Positions 42,799 through 51,537 are shown, counted from the first letter of the stretch. The stretch is DNA of 64,000 nucleotides from Clostridium_X cadaveris (GCF_039521325.1 NZ_BAAACD010000003.1); one strand, 5' to 3'. Made by a program: numbers and translations. The notes: generated by a model not told the origin, from the sequence alone.

Positions 42799-43206
42799 AT
42801 GGATAATATTACAACTATTTTTAAAGAGAAAAAACTAAAATTAACTCCTCAAAGAATAGCTGTTTATAAATATCTTCAAAGTACCAAAGAGCATCCTTCT
42901 GCTGAAACCATATACAAAGCTTTACAGGAAGACTATCCAACAATGAGTCTTGCAACTGTATATAAAGCACTAAAAACTTTAGTTGAAGTAAATTTAGTTC
43001 AAGAGCTAAATGTAGGTGAAGGTAACTTTAGATATGACGGTAATGTCGGGAAACATCCACATATTCAATGTGTAAAATGTGGCAGAGTAGATGATATAGA
43101 AGGCATATGCTTTGATAAGCTTAACAAAGAAGCTGCTGACCATATAGACTATGATATTTTAAGTAACAAAGTATATTTCTACGGAATTTGTCCTTCTTGC
43201 AAATAA
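42799..43206 (+). CDS. perR: Peroxide-responsive Fur-family repressor PerR
   Basis: A 135-residue regulator. The N-terminal winged helix (TPQRIAVYKYL, ATVYKALKTL) is followed by a dimerisation domain. Every ligand of Bacillus subtilis PerR is present five positions earlier: His32, Asp80, His86, His88, Asp99 for the regulatory Fe/Mn site and Cys91, Cys94, Cys131, Cys134 for the structural zinc. Asp rather than Glu at position 99 favours PerR over Fur. Oxidation of the site histidines by peroxide would release DNA. GAGGTGAG precedes the ATG, and a PerR-type box covers its promoter. Confidence 0.9.
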   Translation: MDNITTIFKEKKLKLTPQRIAVYKYLQSTKEHPSAETIYKALQEDYPTMSLATVYKALKTLVEVNLVQELNVGEGNFRYDGNVGKHPHIQCVKCGRVDDIEGICFDKLNKEAADHIDYDILSNKVYFYGICPSCK

Positions 43207-43216
43207 TCTAGCTTTT

Positions 43217-43266
43217 AAAAGAAGTCCTATTAATCTTAATAAAGTTTAATAGGGCTTCTTTTTTTA
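43217..43266 (+). terminator. Intrinsic terminator of perR
   Basis: AGAAGTCCTATTAA pairs with TTAATAGGGCTTCT (one G-U) around an eleven-base loop, followed by a T run. Confidence 0.85.
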
Positions 43267-43340
43267 TATGAAATTATTCTCTTGTTTATAAAGGCATGGA
43301 TTATTAAATTCTCTCATATAATTTAATGGGGGTGTATTTT

Positions 43341-44285
43341 ATGAAATTCAATGTAGTCGTAATTACAAAGAAAAATCTAATAAAAATAATAGTATTCATA
43401 GTATCTATATTAGCACTTTTAGCTTTACTTTTAGGTGTGAAATATTTAAAAAGTAGTAAAGATACATTTAGTCTTGTAAGTTCTAAAGAAAGCAGTTTTA
43501 AAGAAGATTTTAATGGAGATGGAAGCAATGATGTGTTGTACATAAAAACCAATGATACAAAATATTATATGGAAATGTGCAGCGGAAATTTAACTATACC
43601 GATAAAGTCTAAAGATGAGAAAACTTCTTTAGGAAAATATGATTCTCTTTGGCCATTAAAAATAACATTTTTAGACGCAGATAGAGATAGAATTCCTGAA
43701 ATATATCTACAATCATCCGAGGATAACATTGCAATACAACATATTTTCTTATATGATGATGATAATTTTAAAGATTTATTATGTACAAACAATAATATTT
43801 TAGGATTTTTAGATTATAATAATGGAAAAACTCCTAAAATAATTTCTGGAAGTTACTCTAGAGGTACTCTTGATTTAGGATATTATATATTGAAAAATAA
43901 AGCTTTAAAAAATTATAGTTTTAATAGTGATGCATTACCTGGCGGCAACATAATAAAGAGCTTTATCTTGTATATGGAATCTTTACCTTATGGTGAAGAG
44001 AATATGCCGAACATATTCTTTTCTGGTTTGAGCGGAAATGCCTTATCAGCAATAGGAAAAGTAAGTGCTGAAAGTATGGCTATAAAGTTTGAAGATGGCT
44101 ATTTTCATGATACAAAATGGAATAAAAACGGCGAGCCCTCTGAAATAATCTGGACCATCAACCTAAAAAATACTCCTAAAAATCCAAGCTCTTCTCCTAA
44201 AAATTACACTCTTAATGTCATACTAAACGAAGATACTGCAAGCAATAATCAATTAAGAATAAGTGCTATTTACGAAAAAAAATAA
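43341..44285 (+). CDS. Membrane-anchored extracellular protein with Asp-rich repeats
   Basis: A 314-residue protein with an N-terminal anchor (about 13-34) and an extracytoplasmic domain. It contains two calcium-loop-like motifs, DFNGDGSNDVLYI (about 58-70) and DADRDRIPEIYL (about 112-123), of the kind found in FG-GAP/VCBS blades, and otherwise short beta strands. A beta-propeller or beta-sheet fold that binds calcium is likely; its role is unknown. The ATG at 43341 follows GGGGGTG. The product is probably expressed alone. Confidence 0.65.
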   Translation: MKFNVVVITKKNLIKIIVFIVSILALLALLLGVKYLKSSKDTFSLVSSKESSFKEDFNGDGSNDVLYIKTNDTKYYMEMCSGNLTIPIKSKDEKTSLGKYDSLWPLKITFLDADRDRIPEIYLQSSEDNIAIQHIFLYDDDNFKDLLCTNNNILGFLDYNNGKTPKIISGSYSRGTLDLGYYILKNKALKNYSFNSDALPGGNIIKSFILYMESLPYGEENMPNIFFSGLSGNALSAIGKVSAESMAIKFEDGYFHDTKWNKNGEPSEIIWTINLKNTPKNPSSSPKNYTLNVILNEDTASNNQLRISAIYEKK

Positions 44286-44395
44286 AAGGGCCGCCATAGC
44301 GGCCCAAAGGGGGATGGGGGGTTTTAGCTAAAAATTGTTTTTAGCTATAGGAGTTTAACTCCTATTTACATTATTATTATTGACTTGTCTTTAAC
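44273..44395 (-). ncRNA. Second candidate C-rich small RNA with intrinsic terminator
   Basis: Read on the minus strand: hairpin AGGAGTT/AACTCCT (44349-44363), hairpin AGCTAAAAA/TTTTTAGCT (44326-44346), an unpaired CCCCCCATCCCCC tract (44309-44321), a GC stem GGGCCGC/GCGGCCC (44288-44305), then TTTTATTTTTTTT. The order hairpin, C-rich single strand, terminator is the same as in the candidate at 4587-4687. Upstream a weak promoter is possible within 44395-44436. On the plus strand the stem is not followed by T, so it is not a regular terminator of the plus-strand gene. Confidence 0.42.
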
Positions 44396-44407
44396 TTTAT
44401 ATACATT
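44380..44407 (+). promoter_or_regulatory. Predicted promoter of bactofilin gene
   Basis: TTGACT (44380-44385), 16 bp, TACATT (44402-44407), 30 bp ahead of the start codon. Confidence 0.5.
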
Positions 44408-44436
44408 TTTAGTTTAAAAATTTAAGGAGGTGCCAT

Positions 44437-44814
44437 ATGTTTAATAATGAAAGGGATATAAAAAAATCTCCCGAAATACAAACTTTAATTGGAGTTGAAT
44501 GCAAAATTGTAGGTAATCTTAATGGTGAAGGTCTCATCAAGATTGATGGAACCATCCAGGGTGACACAGATTGGATGGATGACATAATTATAGGTGAAAG
44601 TTCAAACTACTCCGGAAATATCTCATGCAAAAATGCTGTTATAGAGGGGGTAGTTACTGGTAACGTAACCTGTGAAAACAATCTTTTGATAGAGCCTTCT
44701 GGCAAACTTATAGGAAATGTAACCGTAAAAAATTTAGAGATTGCAAAGGGAGGATTTTTCGATGGAAAATGCACTATGATTGCTGAAATGCCAAAAAATG
44801 ATCTTATAGAATAA
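44437..44814 (+). CDS. Bactofilin-family cytoskeletal protein
   Basis: A 125-residue polymer-forming protein. After a short flexible N-terminus, residues 15-115 show the regular right-handed beta-helix repeat with hydrophobic, Gly and Asn positions (GNLNGEGLIKIDGTIQGD, NAVIEGVVTGNVT, GKLIGNVTVKN). Bactofilins form filaments without nucleotide and help to shape cells or position enzymes of wall synthesis. AAGGAGGTG precedes the ATG. Next to it lie genes for spore-surface-like proteins on the other strand. Confidence 0.88.
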   Translation: MFNNERDIKKSPEIQTLIGVECKIVGNLNGEGLIKIDGTIQGDTDWMDDIIIGESSNYSGNISCKNAVIEGVVTGNVTCENNLLIEPSGKLIGNVTVKNLEIAKGGFFDGKCTMIAEMPKNDLIE

Positions 44815-44845
44815 AAAGAAGAGTTTCCAAAAGAAACTCTTTAAT
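44815..44845. terminator. Bidirectional terminator
   Basis: AAGAGTTTC and GAAACTCTT form a 9-bp stem with A and T runs on either side, between convergent genes. Confidence 0.75.
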
Positions 44846-45326
44846 CATTAAGTTCTCCATTTGAATACATTTGTATCACTTTATCTATTATGCCTACTTT
44901 ATCTGAAGGCATAAAAGGTCTTAAAGCATTTAAAAGCTGCATTGTGCTATCTTCATAAACCGTATCATTGATATTATTGTTACCTAAATTTATATCATTT
45001 AGGTTTACTCCATTAGATGTTAACGCACCTAAAAGAGAACCTAACTGACTAAAATCTGCACTACCTAGCATATCAAAGAAAGGATTTCCTGTTGATGGAT
45101 TTTGATTAAATGGCATCGGCCCTCCATTGGGCTGATTCATGTTTCCATTCATCATATTAGGTTGGTTCATGTTCCCATTCATCATGTTTCCGTTCATCAT
45201 ATTAGGATTCATCATATTAGGATTCATCATGCTTGGGTTCATATTAGAACCCATCATTCCAGGAGGATACATGGCACTATTATCCATAATAGGTTCCGGA
45301 CTTCTGTGTCTTTTATGTTTTCCCAT
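44841..45326 (-). CDS. Met/Asn/Pro-rich repeat protein, probable spore-related
   Basis: A 161-residue protein. Its basic start (MGKHKRHRSPEP) is followed by about 45 residues of imperfect short repeats built from NMMNPN, NMMNGN and NMNQPN (about 28-72). It ends in a helical domain with DMLGSADFSQLGSLLGAL and MQLLNALRPFMPSDKVGIID (about 85-158). Such low-complexity parts are common in spore coat and exosporium proteins, but no family is recognised. ATG with TAGGAGGT upstream. It follows two Cys/Gly/Asn-rich genes on the same strand. Confidence 0.6.
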   Translation of the reverse strand: MGKHKRHRSPEPIMDNSAMYPPGMMGSNMNPSMMNPNMMNPNMMNGNMMNGNMNQPNMMNGNMNQPNGGPMPFNQNPSTGNPFFDMLGSADFSQLGSLLGALTSNGVNLNDINLGNNNINDTVYEDSTMQLLNALRPFMPSDKVGIIDKVIQMYSNGELND

Positions 45327-45360
45327 AAATGTAATTTACCTCCTAATAAATATATTTTTT

Positions 45361-45382
45361 TGGAGGGCATTAAGCCCTCCAA
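45361..45382 (-). other. GC-rich hairpin in the intergenic spacer
   Basis: TTGGAGGGC and GCCCTCCAA form a 9-bp perfect stem between the Cys-rich and Met/Asn-rich genes. It is followed by A, not T, on the minus strand, so mRNA stability or processing is more likely than termination. Confidence 0.5.
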
Positions 45383-45408
45383 TAACTTACTTAATTCAAA
45401 TGCTAATA

Positions 45409-45768
45409 TTAGCAGCCAAAGCCACAACCTCTATTATTTCCGCAGCCAAATCCGCCACAGCACCAGAATAAAAGTATTAAAGTTAAAGCATTTCTATTCT
45501 CTAATAATCCAGTGTTTCCTAAGATTAACAAGAATAGTAATAGTGTGCATATTCCACCGCCGCCAAATCCACCGCAGAAAGATCCATTTCCACATCCTGC
45601 ATTGTTATACATTGGCATTTGCATTGGCATATATGATGGAGCAGTATTTTGCGCTACAGGCATACATACTGGAGCCATCCTTACTGGATTCATTTGATAT
45701 AATGGTCCGCAAACTGGTGTTGCATTACATGAACAGTTACAACAACAATTGTTTTTACACTTTGACAT
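45409..45768 (-). CDS. Cys/Gly-rich protein with hydrophobic core, probable spore surface
   Basis: A 119-residue protein with 17 or so cysteines. The N-terminus is CKNNCCCNCSCN (4-15), the middle is Met/Pro-rich (about 36-54), and the C-terminal half has a glycine-rich stretch, a hydrophobic segment ICTLLLFLLILGNTGLL and a Cys/Gly end (CCGGFGCGNNRGCGFGC). This composition resembles short spore coat or YjcZ-like sporulation proteins that cross-link by disulfides. GGGAGGGG precedes the ATG. No catalytic motif. Confidence 0.6.
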   Translation of the reverse strand: MSKCKNNCCCNCSCNATPVCGPLYQMNPVRMAPVCMPVAQNTAPSYMPMQMPMYNNAGCGNGSFCGGFGGGGICTLLLFLLILGNTGLLENRNALTLILLFWCCGGFGCGNNRGCGFGC

Positions 45769-45855
45769 CTTAACCCCTCCCTGTGGTTTTGTTTTGTATT
45801 TTTGAACCTTAGTTTTTAATACAATAAACTAATTATTTGTTTTTTAATTCTGCTC

Positions 45856-46416
45856 TTAGTCTGTAAAGTCTACCTCATCACAGCTATCATAGTTATCTTC
45901 TTTTACTCTTGCTCCTGAAGCAGCAGCGGTGGCGCTACAAGAAGAATTGTTTCCAAAACATCCTCCGTTGTTACCCAATCCAGTAAATAAAAGAAGTATG
46001 ATTATCCATATCCACCATGAATTATTGCATCCATTGTTGCAATTATTATTACAATTTTGTGGCATACAATAATTATAGCCTACTGGTTGCATATAGTATA
46101 AATCATTCTCTTTCTTACTCTTCTTAGAAGATTCACAGCAGCAGCAACATGGATCATAATAAGTGTAGTATGGTGCATATGGGTTTACATTGTAGTTTCC
46201 ACAGCAAGTATTCCCATTGTTTCCTCCACAATTATTATTGCATCCACAATTATTATTGCCTCCAAATCCTCCATTCCAGAAAAGCAATAGTAGGATGATC
46301 CATATTATAGGACTATTGGCTCCATTATTTCCAGAGCAGCAGCCTGCTAAAGCGTTAAGTGTGTTTTTATCCATTTTACCTCCAGCAAAGCCATTTAAAA
46401 TGCTTGTTACATCCAC
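45856..46416 (-). CDS. Asn/Cys/Gly-rich protein with duplicated hydrophobic motif
   Basis: A 186-residue low-complexity protein. Two Trp/Ile/Leu cores, SPIIWIILLLLFWNGG (about 35-50) and SWWIWIIILLLFTGLGNN (about 132-149), are each followed by Asn/Gly/Cys repeats; CCCCCE lies near residue 92. The duplication suggests an internal repeat. GTG at 46416 is chosen as start because AAGGAGG lies 7 bases upstream; an ATG at 46434 precedes that site. It resembles spore-surface assembly proteins; not proven. Confidence 0.6.
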   Translation of the reverse strand: MDVTSILNGFAGGKMDKNTLNALAGCCSGNNGANSPIIWIILLLLFWNGGFGGNNNCGCNNNCGGNNGNTCCGNYNVNPYAPYYTYYDPCCCCCESSKKSKKENDLYYMQPVGYNYCMPQNCNNNCNNGCNNSWWIWIIILLLFTGLGNNGGCFGNNSSCSATAAASGARVKEDNYDSCDEVDFTD

Positions 46417-46538
46417 TTTACTTCCTCCTTCCATATTTTTTTTATTTTGTCTTTTGTTTTATAATATATACTATTCTTGTAAGTATATTTTGACACAAAA
46501 AATTATTTCTATATTTTTTCCTTATTATATATTTATCT

Positions 46539-46654
46539 GATGTCTATACGTTGTAACGCTTCAACCTCTAGCAGTAGAAATGCCCATAGATAATAACACT
46601 TCTTAGCTTCATCAAGAATTGAAGCTTCACCTGAAACTAAGAAGTCAGTTTATT
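46539..46654 (-). repeat. Structured intergenic element, copy 1
   Basis: Shares with copy 2 (60468-60541) the outer sequences TAATAAACTGA...TTCT and AACG..TAGACAT (minus strand) and a core TTCAGGTGAAGCTTCAA. The main stem is ACTTCTTAG/CTAAGAAGT (46598-46606 with 46637-46645). It has an extra arm of about 40 nt that copy 2 lacks. It lies between the engB terminator and the Asn/Cys-rich gene. Confidence 0.6.
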
Positions 46655-46660
46655 AAAACA

Positions 46661-46706
46661 AAAAAACCAACTCAATTCTGTAATCAACAGATTGAATTGG
46701 TTTTTT
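46661..46706 (-). terminator. Intrinsic terminator of lon-engB transcript
   Basis: AACCAATTCAATCTG pairs with CAGAATTGAGTTGG (imperfect), followed by seven T on the minus strand. Confidence 0.85.
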
Positions 46707-46715
46707 CTATATATT

Positions 46716-47300
46716 TTATTCTAGATTTCCAAAGATCTCATCATTAAGCTGTTCTACACCTTTTTTATTTAAGGATGAGAAGAATATAAGCTTATTTTCC
46801 GGCTTCAGCTTTAATGTTTCCCTTATGATCTTTTCACATTTAAATTTTTCATTGTTAGATATCTTATCACTTTTTGTTGCTACTACTACAACTTCATATC
46901 CATAGTGAATAATCCATTCATACATAATAACATCGTCAGCTGTAGGTTTGTGTCTACAGTCTACTAAAAGAACAACCCTTTTTAAAGGCTCTCTTCCATG
47001 AAGATAATCTTCTATAATCTTTCCCCAGCCCTGTTTTTCAGTTTTTGAAACCTTAGCGTAACCATAGCCAGGGAGGTCAACTAAATAGAATTCATCATTT
47101 ACAAAGAAAAAGTTCACAAGTCTAGTTCTTCCTGGAGTTCCACTAACCTTTGCAAGTTTTTTTCTATTTGTTATGGAATTTATTAAAGAAGATTTTCCCA
47201 CATTAGATCTGCCTACAAAAGCTACTTCTGGATATCCATCTATAGGATATTGATTCTTCTTTACAGCAGATGTTATAAATTCTGATTTTTTTATTTGCAT
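46716..47300 (-). CDS. engB: Ribosome biogenesis GTPase EngB (YihA/YsxC)
   Basis: A 194-residue Era-like GTPase needed for assembly of the large ribosomal subunit. G1 is GRSNVGKSS (30-38), G2 is in GTPGRT, G3 is DLPGYGYAK and G4 is TKSDK. GGTGAAG precedes the ATG, and the start overlaps the end of lon by 10 bp, an arrangement common in Firmicutes. Confidence 0.95.
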   Translation of the reverse strand: MQIKKSEFITSAVKKNQYPIDGYPEVAFVGRSNVGKSSLINSITNRKKLAKVSGTPGRTRLVNFFFVNDEFYLVDLPGYGYAKVSKTEKQGWGKIIEDYLHGREPLKRVVLLVDCRHKPTADDVIMYEWIIHYGYEVVVVATKSDKISNNEKFKCEKIIRETLKLKPENKLIFFSSLNKKGVEQLNDEIFGNLE

Positions 47301-49618
47301 ATTTCTTCACCAACCAATGCGTTATTTAGAACTTCATCTATTTTATCAGCTAATACAAATTTAACCTTACTTTTAACTGATTTAGGTATATCATTTACAT
47401 CTTTTTCATTGTCTTTTGGAATTATTATAGTTCTAACTCCTGATCTATATGCTGCTAATGCTTTTTCCTTTAGCCCTCCTATTGGAAGAACTTTCCCTGT
47501 TAAGGTTATTTCTCCTGTCATAGAAACATCATGCTTAACTTTTTTCTTTCCTAAAGCTGAGACTAAAGCTGTTGTCATAGTTATTCCAGCTGATGGTCCA
47601 TCTTTAGGAACCGCACCTTCTGGTACATGGATGTGTATATCCTTATTTTTGTAAAACTCTGCGTCTATGCCATATGATTTAGATTGTGAACGTACTAAAG
47701 AATATGCCGTTTTCGCTGATTCCTGCATTACATCTCCAAGTTGTCCTGTAAGCTCAAGCTTACCACTTCCATCCATTACAGATACTTCTACAGGAAGAAT
47801 ATCTCCACCATAAGCAGTCCAAGCCATCCCTGTTACTACTCCAATTTTATCCTCATTGTCTATGGAGTCCCTCTTGAATATTTCTGGCCCTAAATACTTT
47901 CTAATGTGATTTTGAGTTATCAACAATTGATTTTTATTGTTTTTAATCATATCAGTTATAGCTTTTCTAATAACTGACCCTATCTTTCTCTCAAGACTTC
48001 TTACTCCAGATTCTCTCGTATAGCTTTCTATAATAAGATTTATTGAAGTATCATTTATTTTTATCTTTTCCTCTTCTATTCCATGCTCTTTTAATTGCTT
48101 AGGAACAAGATATCTCTTGCATATATTAAACTTCTCTTCATGAGTATATCCTGATACCTCTATTATCTCCATTCTATCTAAAAGAGGTCTTGGAATTGTA
48201 TCTAAGGTGTTTGCAGTCAATATAAACATAACTTCTGATAAATCCATATCAACTTCTAAAAAATGATCTCTAAAGGTTGAGTTTTGTTCCGAATCCAAGA
48301 CCTCTAAAAGGGCATCTCCTGGGTTTCCTCTAAAGTCACTGCTCATCTTGTCAATTTCATCTAATAAGAAAAGTGGATTTTTAGATTTTGCTTCTTTCAT
48401 TCCATAAGCAATTCTTCCAGGTATAGCCCCTACATAAGTCCTTCTATGGCCTCTGATTTCAGCTTCATCCCTAACGCCGCCTAAAGACATTCTTACAAAA
48501 TTTCTATTTAGAGCCCTAGCTACTGATTTTGCTATTGAAGTTTTGCCGACACCTGGAGGTCCCACCAAGCATAATATAGGTCCTTTAAGACTACCCTTTA
48601 TACTCTTTACTGCTAAATACTCTATTATTCTCTCCTTAACATCTTTAAGTCCATAGTGGTCCTCATCTAATACTTTTTTTGCATCTTTAATATCGATATG
48701 CTCATCTGTCTTCTCATTCCAAGGAAGTTCTAAAATCCAATCTAAATATGTTTTTATAGTTCCTCCCTCTGCAGAGTACGGTCCATTATTTTTAAGCTTA
48801 TTAAGTTCATAAAGAGCTTTCTTTTCTATATCTTTTGGCAATTTGGCCTTTGTAATCTTATTTTTATATTTTTTTACTTCTTTTTTAATTTCGTCCTCTT
48901 CACCAAGTTCTTCTTGTATAACCTTAAGTTGCTCTCTTAAAAAATATTCTTTTTGAGCCTTATCAATATTCCCCTTAACTTTAGTTGAAATTTTCTTTTC
49001 AAGTTTCAAAATCTCTACTTCGTTATCTATTATGACTATTAGTCTCTCTATTCTTTCTTTGACATTGAGAATTTCCAAAAGTTCCTGTTTAAGCTCTTGC
49101 TTTAAAGTCATATATGCACTTACAGTATCAATAGCTTTTGATAAATCATCAAACTCATCAACATTTATTATGGCTTCTTCTGGCAAAGTACCTGAAAGCT
49201 TTACATAATCTTCAAAATGAACTTTTAAAGTTCTAAGCAAAGCTTCCTTCTCTTTTTCATCTTCATTCTCATCTTCTATTATATCTATTGCAACCTTATA
49301 GAATGGTTTACTTTCCTCAAAGCTTGAAATTTTCGCCCTTTTAATACCTTCTACCAATACCCTTACAGTATCTCCTGGCAGCTTTAAGATTTGTTTTATA
49401 GTACATAATGTACCTATATCATATATATCTTCTGGTGTAGGTTCTTCTTCCTTTGCTTCCTTTTGCGCTGCTAAAAATATTTCTTGCCCATTTAGCATAG
49501 CATCTTCAAGTGCTAAAATTGATTTTTCTCTACCCACATCAAAATGAAGTATCATATAAGGAAAAACTATCATGCCTCTTAAAGGAATTAAAGGAAAAAT
49601 ATTTTTTGTAGTCTCCAT
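47291..49618 (-). CDS. lon: ATP-dependent protease Lon (LonA)
   Basis: A 775-residue complete Lon: N-terminal LON substrate domain (FPLIPLRGMIVFPYMI), a coiled-coil linker, an AAA+ module with Walker A GPPGVGKT and Walker B FLLDEIDKM, a sensor region, and a C-terminal protease domain with the Ser-Lys dyad in KDGPSAGITM and GGLKEKALAA. It degrades damaged and regulatory proteins. GAGGGAG precedes the ATG. It is transcribed with engB and lies downstream of lonB. Confidence 0.96.
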   Translation of the reverse strand: METTKNIFPLIPLRGMIVFPYMILHFDVGREKSILALEDAMLNGQEIFLAAQKEAKEEEPTPEDIYDIGTLCTIKQILKLPGDTVRVLVEGIKRAKISSFEESKPFYKVAIDIIEDENEDEKEKEALLRTLKVHFEDYVKLSGTLPEEAIINVDEFDDLSKAIDTVSAYMTLKQELKQELLEILNVKERIERLIVIIDNEVEILKLEKKISTKVKGNIDKAQKEYFLREQLKVIQEELGEEDEIKKEVKKYKNKITKAKLPKDIEKKALYELNKLKNNGPYSAEGGTIKTYLDWILELPWNEKTDEHIDIKDAKKVLDEDHYGLKDVKERIIEYLAVKSIKGSLKGPILCLVGPPGVGKTSIAKSVARALNRNFVRMSLGGVRDEAEIRGHRRTYVGAIPGRIAYGMKEAKSKNPLFLLDEIDKMSSDFRGNPGDALLEVLDSEQNSTFRDHFLEVDMDLSEVMFILTANTLDTIPRPLLDRMEIIEVSGYTHEEKFNICKRYLVPKQLKEHGIEEEKIKINDTSINLIIESYTRESGVRSLERKIGSVIRKAITDMIKNNKNQLLITQNHIRKYLGPEIFKRDSIDNEDKIGVVTGMAWTAYGGDILPVEVSVMDGSGKLELTGQLGDVMQESAKTAYSLVRSQSKSYGIDAEFYKNKDIHIHVPEGAVPKDGPSAGITMTTALVSALGKKKVKHDVSMTGEITLTGKVLPIGGLKEKALAAYRSGVRTIIIPKDNEKDVNDIPKSVKSKVKFVLADKIDEVLNNALVGEEICK

Positions 49619-49735
49619 CTTTCTCCCTCATTTCTGCTATTATGAAATAAAATTCATGTCTCTTTATTATTATACAATAAAGCTATTATAATATTATATA
49701 GTATATTATATTTCTTATCAATTAAAGTACACGAA

Positions 49736-49768
49736 AAAATATAGGCTTCTTTCATTTAGAAGCCTAAA
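49736..49768 (-). terminator. Intrinsic terminator of lonB
   Basis: AGGCTTCT and AGAAGCCT form an 8-bp stem followed by ATATTTTTT on the minus strand. Confidence 0.75.
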
Positions 49769-51455
49769 ATTCACTATTTATTGTTTTTCCAGTTGGTATT
49801 CCAAAGTGTAAACTTTCCTTTTTAGATAAATTAAGTTCGTGAACTTTCTCTTTCATTATGGATAATTGAAGAACTTCTTCAATTTTTTCCACAGGAATTA
49901 TCTTTACACCTTCCATCCTGCTAAAACTTTCACTCCAATTTTCTTTAGGTATTATGATTGTCTCTGCTCCAGCTTTTTTTGCTGCATTTATCTTTGCCGT
50001 AACTCCACCTATAGGTTTTACAAATCCTTGAAGAGATATTTCTCCTGTCATAGCAACTTTATTGTTTACTAAAGCATTATTTACAGCACTATATAGAGCT
50101 GTTGCTATAGTTATACCAGCTGATGGTCCATCTACAGGCATTCCTCCTGGGAAGTTCACATGAAGGTCATAGTTATCACATTGTATTCCAAAATTATTTT
50201 CTAAAACGCTAAGGACATTTTCTATAGAACATCCTGCTGTACTTTTCCTTTTTGATTTTTTCGTTGAGCTACCAAACTCTTCTTCTTCAATTATACCTGT
50301 TACTCTCAATTTTCCCTTTCCATCTTCACATCTATGACTTGTAGCCTCAACTTCAAGCAACGTTCCCATATTTGCTCCATATACAGCAAGTCCGTTAACA
50401 TATCCAACTCTAGGTTCTTTTTCTATTAACTTTTCAGGTCTTGGTGAATACTGTCCATTCTCTATAACCCACTCAACATCTTCTATACCTATTTCCATCC
50501 TATCATCATTTGTAGCTATTCCTACACATAACTGTACTAAATTCACAACTTCTCTTCCATTTGTACAGTATCTGCTCAAAAGCGCTAAAGCGCCATCTTC
50601 TATAGATAAATTTACTTTTTTTATGACATTCAGTGCTATTTCTTCTATTTCATCTGGAAGAAGCGCTCTAAAATATATCTCCACACATCTAGATCTTATT
50701 GCCGCTGGAATATCCTCTGGATTTCTAGTAGTAGCTCCAATAAGTCTAAAATCTGCTGGAAGTCCATTATCAAATATTTCTTTAATGTAATTAGGCATAT
50801 TAGGATCTTCTGAACTATAATATGCACTGTCTAAAAATACCTTTCTATCCTCCATAACCTTTAAAAGTTTATTTAACTCTATAGGATGCAGTTCTCCAAT
50901 CTCATCTATAAAGAGTATCCCGCCGTGAGCCTTTGTTACTGCTCCAGGCTTAGGCTGAGGTATACCGGCTATTCCAAGAGAACCTGCTCCTTGATATATA
51001 GGATCGTGAACTGAACCTATAAGAGGGTCTGCTATCCCCCTATCATCAAATCTTATTGTAGTCGCATCCATCTCTATAAATTTAGCACTATCATTAAATG
51101 GTGAATACATATTACTTCTTGCTTCTTCTAGTACCAATCTAGCCGCAGCAGTCTTCCCTACACCTGGTGGCCCATAAATAATAACGTGCTGAGGATTTGG
51201 CCCACACAAAGCAGCTTTTAAAGCTCTTAATCCTTTTTCCTGACCAACTATTTCATTAAATGATTTTGGTCTGCTTTTTTCTGCTAAAGGCTCTGTAAGC
51301 TTTATGTTTCTCATTATCATAAGCTTATTCATTTCCTTTTTATTTTCTCTATCTATAACAGTTTTTTGACTTTTTTGTCCTTTCAAAGCATTAAAAAAAT
51401 AAAGCCCCATAATTACAGTTAAAACAAACTGTAAAATCATAAAAACTTCTACCAT
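49764..51455 (-). CDS. lonB: Membrane-anchored ATP-dependent protease LonB
   Basis: A 563-residue protease. The N-terminal hydrophobic helix (about 7-23) anchors it and replaces the LON domain; then come an AAA+ module with YGPPGVGKTA and FIDEIGEL and a protease domain with VDGPSAGITIATAL (Ser) and GGVTAKINAA (Lys). In Bacillus, lonB is active in the forespore under sigma-F and sits beside lonA, as here. AAGGAG lies 12 bases before the ATG. The gene has its own terminator. Confidence 0.93.
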   Translation of the reverse strand: MVEVFMILQFVLTVIMGLYFFNALKGQKSQKTVIDRENKKEMNKLMIMRNIKLTEPLAEKSRPKSFNEIVGQEKGLRALKAALCGPNPQHVIIYGPPGVGKTAAARLVLEEARSNMYSPFNDSAKFIEMDATTIRFDDRGIADPLIGSVHDPIYQGAGSLGIAGIPQPKPGAVTKAHGGILFIDEIGELHPIELNKLLKVMEDRKVFLDSAYYSSEDPNMPNYIKEIFDNGLPADFRLIGATTRNPEDIPAAIRSRCVEIYFRALLPDEIEEIALNVIKKVNLSIEDGALALLSRYCTNGREVVNLVQLCVGIATNDDRMEIGIEDVEWVIENGQYSPRPEKLIEKEPRVGYVNGLAVYGANMGTLLEVEATSHRCEDGKGKLRVTGIIEEEEFGSSTKKSKRKSTAGCSIENVLSVLENNFGIQCDNYDLHVNFPGGMPVDGPSAGITIATALYSAVNNALVNNKVAMTGEISLQGFVKPIGGVTAKINAAKKAGAETIIIPKENWSESFSRMEGVKIIPVEKIEEVLQLSIMKEKVHELNLSKKESLHFGIPTGKTINSEF

Positions 51456-51537
51456 TTATATACAATTCTCCTTTCTAAAGCTAATATTTGTATTATTGTC
51501 TTAATAAGTGAATTATATTCCAATGAATTTAAATTTT

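Noticed and set aside
44306..44321. G-quadruplex on the plus strand (GGGGG AT GGGGGG)
   Set aside because: Only two long G runs; the minus-strand hairpin-C tract-terminator reading explains the whole segment better.
45361..45382. Terminator between the Cys-rich and Met/Asn-rich genes
   Set aside because: The stem is followed by A on the minus strand, and the next ribosome site is close, so termination is unlikely.
45102..45773. 223-codon His-rich plus-strand frame
   Set aside because: It is the complement of the Met/Asn and Cys/Gly repeats of the minus-strand genes; CAT/ATG repeats create the histidines.
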